Below are positions 6,938 to 13,327 of a stretch of DNA of 17,584 bases, in pieces. The translations under genes and the position numbers were made by a program. Origin of the DNA: M3007 sp964630705 (lineage in GTDB: Bacteria > Bacteroidota > Bacteroidia > Chitinophagales > Saprospiraceae); contig CAZVZH010000079.1 of NCBI GenBank assembly GCA_964630705.1, positions 1 through 17,584 on the forward strand, written 5' to 3'. The number at the start of each line of letters is the position of its first letter. The stretch's first letter is position 1. The notes under the pieces are model-generated. The model was not told where the DNA came from. It saw only the letters and a program-made list of their open reading frames with translations, and made no database searches.

Positions 6938-8494
6938 ATGAACGTTTCAAGGATACAAAACGCGGTTTGGGAACGCCTGCCGGGCGCGCTGGCGGTGCTG
7001 GCGCTGGTTGCCGGGGCCTTGCTGCGCGTGGCGGTCTGGCTGCAAAACCGCTCCTTGTTCATCGACGAGGCCAACCTGGCGCGGAACGTTTGCGAGCGCA
7101 ACTGGGCCCAGCTGTTTCTACCGCTCGACTACCAACAACACGCCCCCCCGTTTTTTTTGCTGGCGCAAAAATTAGCCGTGTGGGCGCTGGGGCCGCAGGA
7201 ATTGGCCTTGCGCATTTTTCCCTTGCTGTGCAGCCTGGCCGGACTCGCCTTGTTTTACCGCATCGCCCGGAAAGCGCTGCCGACGGGCTGGCTGCTGGCC
7301 GCCGCGCTTTGGGCGTATGCTTTTTCCGATTTTTTTGTGCGCTATGCCACTGAGGGCAAGCAGTATGCCTGCGACCAGACGGTGGCCCTGGCTCTGATCG
7401 CCTGGGCTTTGTGGCAGCAGGAGCGGCCATTCCGGCCGGCTGCCGCCGCCGCGCTGGGCGCCGTGGCGATCTGGTTTTCGATGCCGGCGGTGTTGGTGCT
7501 GTTCGGCGCGGGTTTGTTTTTTTTTAAAAAATACGGGGCGGAAGGGGAGCGCCGGCAAGCTTGGCAAGCCGCCGGCGCCGTGGCTGTTTGGCTGCTGAGT
7601 TTCGTCCTATATTACGGGCTTTGCCTGCAAAAAAGCCTGGCGCTCGATCCACTGGTGGCCTACCACCGGCCCTGGTTTTTCCCCTTGCCGCCCAAAAACT
7701 GGGCGGAGCTGGCTCAGGCCCGCGACCTGCTGCTGAGTTTTCCCTACTACACCGCGGGGTTCACGGTGCTGGCGCTCGCAGTTGGCGCTGCGGGCATACT
7801 GACCGGACTGGTTCTGGCCTTGCGCCGGCGCGCGGACTGGTTTTTTTTACTGGTCCTCCCGCTGCTGACCCTGCTGGCGGTGTCGGCCCTGGGCTTGTAC
7901 TCGATGATCCCGCGCATGTTGCTCTGGGCATTTCCACTGGCTCTATTGTTGCAGGCCCTGGGCTGGCAGCTGTGGTGGCAAACGGCCCGGCGTTGGTACG
8001 GGCAAGTGGCGGTGTTGTTGGCGATCGTGCCCGCGGTGGTGCTGCACAACGGTTTTTACTATTTTTTCCGGCCATTCGAAATCGAGGAAATTCGCCCTGT
8101 GCTGGAGGCCGTGCGCCGCGACTTTCAGCCGGGCGATGTGCTCTATGTCAGCCTCGAAACCTGGCCGGCCGTGGCCTTTTACCGCGAATGCCATGTCCGG
8201 CGCGCGGAGTATGGTTTCGAGGGGCGGGTCATCCTCGGCGACTGGGACGACCGGCCGAAGCCGGAAACGATTTGCGCGCCCTTTGGCCAACCGCGGCGGT
8301 TTTGGCTGGTGTACAGCCATTTGGAATCGGAAGCTGCGCGGCAACAATTGCGCGCGGATATGGAACTGGCGCAGGGCTATGCCCGGCTATTGAAAATTGT
8401 GGGAAAAACCGGGGCGCAGGGGAGTTTGTGGGAGATTAATGCCCCCATCCCTCCAACACTTCCCAGGTATGATCTCCCAGCAGGCGCACGGTAG
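6938..8494 (+). CDS. GT-C type integral membrane glycosyltransferase
   Basis: The 518-residue protein has about ten predicted membrane segments and a soluble C-terminal region from about residue 380. The first periplasmic loop has NRSLFIDEANLARN with the acidic pair D43-E44, where GT-C enzymes (PMT/ArnT/GT83-like) place catalytic acids. The C-terminal EIRPVLEAVRRDFQPGDVLYVSL segment is typical of Bacteroidota members of this group. Such enzymes transfer a sugar from a polyprenyl-phosphate donor to a periplasmic acceptor; donor and acceptor here are unknown. ATG 6938 is preferred over TTG 6926. Homopolymers inside the gene (C7 and T8 at 7143-7158, T9 at 7517-7525) leave the frame intact. The last 59 bases overlap the tail of the opposing DUF2452 gene. 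No other cell-wall or polysaccharide gene is adjacent. Confidence 0.85.
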   Translation: MNVSRIQNAVWERLPGALAVLALVAGALLRVAVWLQNRSLFIDEANLARNVCERNWAQLFLPLDYQQHAPPFFLLAQKLAVWALGPQELALRIFPLLCSLAGLALFYRIARKALPTGWLLAAALWAYAFSDFFVRYATEGKQYACDQTVALALIAWALWQQERPFRPAAAAALGAVAIWFSMPAVLVLFGAGLFFFKKYGAEGERRQAWQAAGAVAVWLLSFVLYYGLCLQKSLALDPLVAYHRPWFFPLPPKNWAELAQARDLLLSFPYYTAGFTVLALAVGAAGILTGLVLALRRRADWFFLLVLPLLTLLAVSALGLYSMIPRMLLWAFPLALLLQALGWQLWWQTARRWYGQVAVLLAIVPAVVLHNGFYYFFRPFEIEEIRPVLEAVRRDFQPGDVLYVSLETWPAVAFYRECHVRRAEYGFEGRVILGDWDDRPKPETICAPFGQPRRFWLVYSHLESEAARQQLRADMELAQGYARLLKIVGKTGAQGSLWEINAPIPPTLPRYDLPAGAR

Positions 8495-8903
8495 CCAGGT
8501 GTTCGTAGGGCGCGCGGCGGCCCCATTCGCCGGGAGCGATCATGGAGAGCAGGTGCTGGCTGTCGGATTTGCGCTGGTACAGGTGGTACACATGGTGAAT
8601 GACCGGCTGAAAAGGGATGTCGGCCTGGTAAATGGCCTCGGAAATATTCATGCGTTTTTGGAGCGATTTGGCCTGGTCGACCAGGGTTTCCATTTGTTGG
8701 CGGAGTTGCTCCATCTGCCGGTCGGTCTGGTCGTACATGGCGGTCATGGCGTTGCCGCGAATCCGGCCTTTGTCTTCGGGGCGGATGACGGCGCCGCCGG
8801 CCGTGTGCGCGTAGGGCAGCAGGCCGGGAGTTTCGGCGACTTTGTCTGGATCGATTGGGTTGATGAAAGCGCCTTTTTCGGAGCTTGTTTTCTTTTTTGC
8901 CAT
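8436..8903 (-). CDS. DUF2452 family protein
   Basis: The 155-residue, soluble-looking protein has the DUF2452 pattern: FINPIDPDKVAETPGLLPYAH, then GGAVIRPEDKGRIRG, a predicted helix rich in Gln/Glu (about residues 50-80, TDRQMEQLRQQMETL), HHVYHLYQRK, LSMIAPGEWGR, and the terminal DHTWEVLE. Members occur across Bacteroidota; no biochemical function is known to me. There is no signal peptide, so a cytoplasmic location is expected. ATG at 8903-8901 (MAKKKTSSEKGAF) starts just before the conserved block and is preferred over the longer in-frame start at 8993. A good promoter lies about 80 bases upstream, so it is probably transcribed alone. Its 3' end overlaps the convergent glycosyltransferase gene by 59 bases. 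Confidence 0.9.
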   Translation of the reverse strand: MAKKKTSSEKGAFINPIDPDKVAETPGLLPYAHTAGGAVIRPEDKGRIRGNAMTAMYDQTDRQMEQLRQQMETLVDQAKSLQKRMNISEAIYQADIPFQPVIHHVYHLYQRKSDSQHLLSMIAPGEWGRRAPYEHLATVRLLGDHTWEVLEGWGH

Positions 8904-8982
8904 GAATATTTTCCGCTTAAACTGGTGGCCGCAATCAGGGGCAATCTGGGCTGAAAAGGTTTGAAAATTGCCGGTACAACAG

Positions 8983-9013
8983 CAAAAGTACATTCCTTGT
9001 TGCCGAATTCAAA
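8983..9013 (-). promoter_or_regulatory. Bacteroidota-type promoter (TTTG-N19-TACTTTTG) for DUF2452
   Basis: On the minus strand, TTTG (9013-9010) is followed by a 19-base spacer (9009-8991) and TACTTTTG (8990-8983). This is an exact fit to the TTTG / TAnnTTTG promoter of Bacteroidota with the preferred spacing. It points at the DUF2452 gene, leaving an untranslated leader of roughly 70 bases. It is the cleanest promoter in the window. Confidence 0.7.
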
Positions 9014-9148
9014 CCAGGACCGGGAGTTGCCGGAGCGCTCCCCAAAAGTGTAAGGTTTATTACATTTCAAATGCATTTTGAAAAAATGTGTAACCAACGC
9101 AGTTTATTTGGCTCACCAAATTTTTGGCTAATCAAACTATCTGTCATT

Positions 9149-11248
9149 ATGCTAAAAACACGCTTAATTGCCGGGGCTTTGCTCCTGGCACAGTTGGCCT
9201 GGGGACAATCGCTCCCGCCCATCGCCCAACGGGTACAATCCGAAAAAATGACGGTTGGCGCCTTCGCCCCACGGGCCGTTTTTTCCACCGACACCCGGGA
9301 TGCCCAGTCCCGCCCCGATGTCGCTCAAGCGCTCACCAGCGGCCGCTTGCTTCAACTCGATGCTGCCAGCCTGAAAGCGCTGCGCAGCGCTAATCCTGAC
9401 CGCCTGGAGTTCAGCCTGCCCATGCCCGAAGGAAACAGCCTTCAACTGGAACTGGTGCGCGCCAAGGTGTTTTCTCCGGAATTCCAGGTGTACCTCGGCT
9501 CAGCGCCGGATGTGCCGGCAAAAGTCGACCTTGGGCAGCACTACTGGGGTATCGTTAAAGACCGCCCAGGCACCCTGGCGGCCATCAGCGTGTTCGACCA
9601 CGAAATCATGGGCATGGTCAACACCGAAACCGAACGCTATGTGCTGGGCGCCCTCGCGAACGATGCCGACCGCACGCACGTCATTTACCGCGAACGCGAC
9701 CTGCGGATGAAAAATCCGAACCAGTGTCACGCCGACCTGCTGGAAAAAATCGATACCGACACGCCGGTAGGCAACCGCTCCGCTGGCCCCGACAACTGCG
9801 TACGGCAGTACATGGAAGCCGATTACACCATTTTTCAAAACAAAGGAAGCGTAGCCAATGCCACGGCGTACATCACCGGCTTTTACAGCCAGGTGTCGCT
9901 GCTCTACGCCAACGAAAGCGTCAACGTGGTGCTTCATCACTTGCTCGTGTGGGACGTACCCGACCCCTACACCGGGCCGAGCTCCAGCAACTACCTCACG
10001 CAATTCCGCAACTACCTGAATGGCAACTACAACGGCGACCTGGCCCACCTCGTCGGATTCACCGGCGGCGGCGGCATCGCCTACCTCGACGTGCTTTGCA
10101 ACGCCTACTACGGCGTAGCCTACAGCGGCATCAACACTACGTACAGTAATGTGCCGACTTACTCCTGGACGGTGGAAGTGGTCACCCACGAACTCGGCCA
10201 CAACCTCGGCTCTCCGCACACCCACGCCTGCGCCTGGAACGGCAACAACACCGCCATCGACGGCTGCGGGCCCACCGCAGGATACAGCGAAGGTTGCACC
10301 GCTCCCTTGCCCACCGGTGGCGGAACCATCATGAGCTATTGCCACCTCGTCTCTGGCGTTGGGATCAACTTTAACAACGGCTTCGGCCCCCAACCCGGCG
10401 ACCGCATTCGCTCCGAAGTGTACAACGCGGCCTGCCTGACCACCTGCGGCGGCGGCGGCCCCTGCACCTACGGCCCGGTCAACAGCCAAAACTTTGAAAC
10501 TGGATGGGGCATCTGGACGGATGGCGGCACCGACTGCGCCCGCATCAACAATGCCACCTATGCCAACAGCGGCACCTATTCCATCCAACTGCGCGACAAC
10601 ACCGGTACTTCCGTCATGACCACCACCAACCAAAACTGGACGAGCTACGACGAAGTCACAGTGGAGTTTTCCTTCATTACCGTCAGTTTTGACAATTCCA
10701 ACGAAGACTTTTGGCTGCAAATCTCCACCAACGGCGGTACCTCCTATACCACCGTCGGCGATTGGAACTACAGCGTCCAATTCACCAATGGCGTTCGCGG
10801 CAGTGGCTCGGTAGTCATCCCCGGCCCCTTCACCTCCACTACCCGCCTGCGTTTCCGCTGCGATGCCTCCGCCGACGACGATCAGGTGTACATCGACGAC
10901 GTGGTCATCACTGGCTGCGCGGCCAGCTTCAGCCCGCAAGGCGATCCGTCGGAAAACCGCACGGAACTTCTGCCCGGCGAAGGCGAGCCGGTGTTCAGCG
11001 GCGTCCAACTCAGCCCCAACCCGGCCAACGACCGCCTCGACTTGCGCTTCAACACCAGCCAGGATGCCCCGGTGCAGGTACTTCTGCTCGACCTGACCGG
11101 TCGCGTGGTGTTCCAGCAGCAGTTTTCCACCCTTGCCGGCAACCAAAACCTCCGGCTCGACCTGAGCGCGGCGCCTGCAGGCGTGTATGCCCTGCAACTG
11201 CGCGCCATGGATCAACTGCACAGTGAAAAAGTGGTGCTGCGCAAATAA
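9149..11248 (+). CDS. T9SS-exported M12B (reprolysin-like) metalloprotease
   Basis: The 699-residue protein begins with a signal peptide (MLKTRLIAGALLLAQLAWGQ). Residues about 20-215 look like a propeptide. The catalytic domain has HELGHNLGSPH (HExxHxxGxxH, first His at 347) and a Met-turn TIMSYCH with M395, so all metzincin hallmarks are present. A beta-sandwich, MAM- or carbohydrate-module-like domain follows (about 450-600: FETGWGIWTDGG ... RLRFRCDASADDDQVYIDDV). The end is a T9SS sorting domain (SPNPANDRLDL from 622, then GVYALQL and the basic C-terminus VVLRK). It is expected to be secreted or surface-attached and to degrade proteins. ATG 9149 is preferred over the in-frame ATG 9071 because the signal peptide starts there. 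No convincing promoter was found in the 245-base AT-rich gap upstream. A perfect palindrome follows 18 bases after the stop. Confidence 0.93.
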   Translation: MLKTRLIAGALLLAQLAWGQSLPPIAQRVQSEKMTVGAFAPRAVFSTDTRDAQSRPDVAQALTSGRLLQLDAASLKALRSANPDRLEFSLPMPEGNSLQLELVRAKVFSPEFQVYLGSAPDVPAKVDLGQHYWGIVKDRPGTLAAISVFDHEIMGMVNTETERYVLGALANDADRTHVIYRERDLRMKNPNQCHADLLEKIDTDTPVGNRSAGPDNCVRQYMEADYTIFQNKGSVANATAYITGFYSQVSLLYANESVNVVLHHLLVWDVPDPYTGPSSSNYLTQFRNYLNGNYNGDLAHLVGFTGGGGIAYLDVLCNAYYGVAYSGINTTYSNVPTYSWTVEVVTHELGHNLGSPHTHACAWNGNNTAIDGCGPTAGYSEGCTAPLPTGGGTIMSYCHLVSGVGINFNNGFGPQPGDRIRSEVYNAACLTTCGGGGPCTYGPVNSQNFETGWGIWTDGGTDCARINNATYANSGTYSIQLRDNTGTSVMTTTNQNWTSYDEVTVEFSFITVSFDNSNEDFWLQISTNGGTSYTTVGDWNYSVQFTNGVRGSGSVVIPGPFTSTTRLRFRCDASADDDQVYIDDVVITGCAASFSPQGDPSENRTELLPGEGEPVFSGVQLSPNPANDRLDLRFNTSQDAPVQVLLLDLTGRVVFQQQFSTLAGNQNLRLDLSAAPAGVYALQLRAMDQLHSEKVVLRK

Positions 11249-11266
11249 TACGTTGAACTTAACCTA

Positions 11267-11334
11267 CGGTGTGTCCAAAACAAAGCGGTCCTGCGAATGC
11301 GCATTCGCAGGACCGCTTTGTTTTGGACACACCG
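11267..11334. repeat. Perfect 68-bp palindrome (34-bp arms, no loop)
   Basis: Bases 11267-11300 are the exact reverse complement of 11301-11334, with the axis at GAATGC|GCATTC and no spacer. The outer ends read CGGTGTGTCC and GGACACACCG. It lies between two same-strand genes, 18 bases after the protease stop. A smaller hairpin, CACCG-CCTT-CGGTG (11330-11343), overlaps its right end. It could be a MITE-like element, a terminator or a protein-binding palindrome. No transposase gene is near. Confidence 0.9.
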
Positions 11335-11500
11335 CCTTCGGTGGGCGGAGCAGCCCGGCGACGTGAAATTATTTTTCACTTAATTTTTTAATCAGGGAAA
11401 TAGCAGGTGATGGTTTTGTGTGAAATTGCAGAGGCAAACTAAAAAACCGAATTTTAGTGCGTATGCAAAATCGCTTTTCAGGCCACTCAATTTCCATATC

Positions 11501-13180
11501 ATGAAACTACATCCGTTTTTGTTCCTGCTCGTTAGCGGGAACCTGCTGCTCACCCTATCCTGCCGGGATGGTGAAAAAACAACACAAGAACCGGTGCGCA
11601 TCGACGTACAAGCTGTAAGTCAGGAACTAGCCGATTTTGAAGCCCTCGAAGCACGGCTGCTCCAACAACCCCGCCTGCGGGAAATTTTCGGCGATCACCG
11701 GGTCAATCTAATTTCTTACCGGCCCGATAACCCTTCCGGAGAGGAAAAAGAGGACAGCGCGGCGCTTGCTGCTACTAATCTCCGTTTTTTAATGTACGAC
11801 CATACCGCCAATCGATCGGTTTTGGTTTCGGCTGGGGCAGAAAAAATGGATATCGGCGCGGTTCAAACCCTGGAATTCCAACCCAAACCCAGCCGGCGCG
11901 AATGGGAAACTGCCCAGGCTGCCTTGAAAATGCGCTATCCTCCCGACTCTGTCGGCGAGGTGATCCTGTACCCGCCTATGCCAACAGTGATTACCCTCGA
12001 CAATGGTCACCGTGCCGTAACCGTCGGGGTGATCAGTAAAAATCCGGGTATCCGCTCCGGAGTGTACGCTGTTGACATGAGCCGCACCGAATTTATCCAG
12101 GATATCCGGGAATTGTTCACCGGCATTGATTTTGATAAAAGCGAAAGCTACTGCGAAATTCCCGGCGTATATGATTGCAATGTCTCCAGCGCCAGCGGCA
12201 GCGTCAACGTGTACATTTATCAGGGCGGCAGCTTACTCTGGAGGTTTCGCGCCACCCGGCCGGCGGCATCGTCGGGGCATCCGGACAAAGGATCGGGAAT
12301 TGAGTTGTCGCAGGTATATTACAAAGGCAAGAAAGTGTTGCACAAGGCGCACCTCCCCATTCTCAATGTCTGGTACAATTGCAGGCAAGCGCAAACGTGT
12401 AGCTGTGGCCCTTATCGCGACTGGCAGAACGAGGAAACCTGCTTTGATTGTACCGGGACCGATGTGGGTTCCTCCGGTTTCCGCATTTGTACCTCAGCGC
12501 CGCAAACCTTTGTCGATGACATGAACGATGCCGGAAATTTTACCGGTGTAGCCGTGCATGTGCATGGGCAGGAGGTAACCTTGGTGAGCGAACTGTCGGC
12601 CGGTTGGTATCGGTATGTGACAGAATGGACTTTTCATGCCGACGGTACCATCAAACCGCGCTTCAAATTTGGCGGCACGCAAAACGGTTGTACGTGCAAA
12701 CTGCACCACCACCATGCATACTGGCGCTTCGATTTTGATGTACAAACCATTTCCAATAACACGGTGCAGGAACGAACCAAAAATATTTTCGGCTGGTGGT
12801 CGACGAGTAAAACGTTTACTACGGAAGGCAAATCCTTTCGCAGTGTCGAAAAATGCTGGCGTGTTGAGCACCCCGATGGTATTTGTTACGATATCGTACC
12901 TGGCCATCACGACAGCGATGGTACGGGCGATAACTGGGCTAAAGGCGATGTTTGGGTGTTGCGCTACCACTGGAACGAATTGGAAGACGGCGTCGGCTGC
13001 ATCACCTGCGGCGGCATGTCTGGTTCTATCCAGGACCAGATTTTCCTGACCGGCGAAAATGTCAGCAACCAAGACGTAGTAGTCTGGTACAGGGCCAGTT
13101 TTGACCACGATGCCGGTTCTACCCACACGGGTCACCCGGAGGTTGTTGGTCCCGACTTGGTGGCTCGAGGTGGATTTTAA
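11501..13180 (+). CDS. Divergent copper amine oxidase-like lipoprotein
   Basis: The 559-residue product starts with a lipoprotein signal peptide (MKLHPFLFLLVSGNLLLTLSC, C21). From about residue 247 it follows the catalytic beta-sandwich of copper amine oxidases in order: LWRFRAT, GIELSQVYYKGKKVLHKA, a DWQN...CFDCTG stretch, GWYRYVTEW with FHADGTI, HHHHAYWRFDFDV, WRVEHPDGICYDIVP, GDVWVLRYHWNE and QDVVVWYRASFDH. The copper ligands map to H402, H404 and H536 with family spacing to neighbouring motifs. The topaquinone Tyr maps to Y370 and the catalytic Asp to D316. The normal T-x-x-N-Y-D/E reads S-A-G-W-Y-R, so the conserved Asn is Trp. It is shorter than the usual 640-750 residues and has extra Cys at 294, 300, 302, 314 and 317. 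Such enzymes oxidise primary amines with O2; activity here is unproven. The family call comes from remembered motifs, not a search. Confidence 0.7.
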   Translation: MKLHPFLFLLVSGNLLLTLSCRDGEKTTQEPVRIDVQAVSQELADFEALEARLLQQPRLREIFGDHRVNLISYRPDNPSGEEKEDSAALAATNLRFLMYDHTANRSVLVSAGAEKMDIGAVQTLEFQPKPSRREWETAQAALKMRYPPDSVGEVILYPPMPTVITLDNGHRAVTVGVISKNPGIRSGVYAVDMSRTEFIQDIRELFTGIDFDKSESYCEIPGVYDCNVSSASGSVNVYIYQGGSLLWRFRATRPAASSGHPDKGSGIELSQVYYKGKKVLHKAHLPILNVWYNCRQAQTCSCGPYRDWQNEETCFDCTGTDVGSSGFRICTSAPQTFVDDMNDAGNFTGVAVHVHGQEVTLVSELSAGWYRYVTEWTFHADGTIKPRFKFGGTQNGCTCKLHHHHAYWRFDFDVQTISNNTVQERTKNIFGWWSTSKTFTTEGKSFRSVEKCWRVEHPDGICYDIVPGHHDSDGTGDNWAKGDVWVLRYHWNELEDGVGCITCGGMSGSIQDQIFLTGENVSNQDVVVWYRASFDHDAGSTHTGHPEVVGPDLVARGGF

Positions 13181-13235
13181 TGCAGCAGCAATCGCTCGCA
13201 AGAAAAGGCCGGTGGTATACCGGCGTGCGCTCCTG

Positions 13236-13327
13236 ATTTTTCAAATGGAATTTTCAAATTAGACTTTTGACTGAACCCTCTGCGTGCTAAGTCAAAAGTC
13301 TAATTTGAAAAGTTCCATTTGAAAAAT
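13236..13327. repeat. Long inverted repeat between convergent genes
   Basis: The left arm 13236-13272 and right arm 13290-13327 are reverse complements over about 37 bp, with a single extra G in the right arm and a 17-base loop. The right arm abuts the TAA stop (13328-13330) of the haloperoxidase-like gene. A smaller hairpin, GCCGGT (13208-13213) with ACCGGC (13219-13224), precedes it. Position suggests a bidirectional terminator, but the stem is far longer than a normal terminator and AT-rich throughout. Confidence 0.85.

Noticed and set aside
6754..7101. N-terminal extension of the M16 gene to 7101
   Set aside because: It overlaps the divergent glycosyltransferase gene and would place the signal peptide internally.
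7143..7525. Homopolymers C7, T8 and T9 inside the glycosyltransferase gene as possible frameshift sites
   Set aside because: The frame is intact through all of them and the membrane-protein pattern continues without a break.
9500..11221. 573-codon minus-strand frame opposite the second metalloprotease
   Set aside because: Repetitive Val/Ala/Gly shadow; the plus strand carries the HExxHxxGxxH motif, signal peptide and sorting domain.
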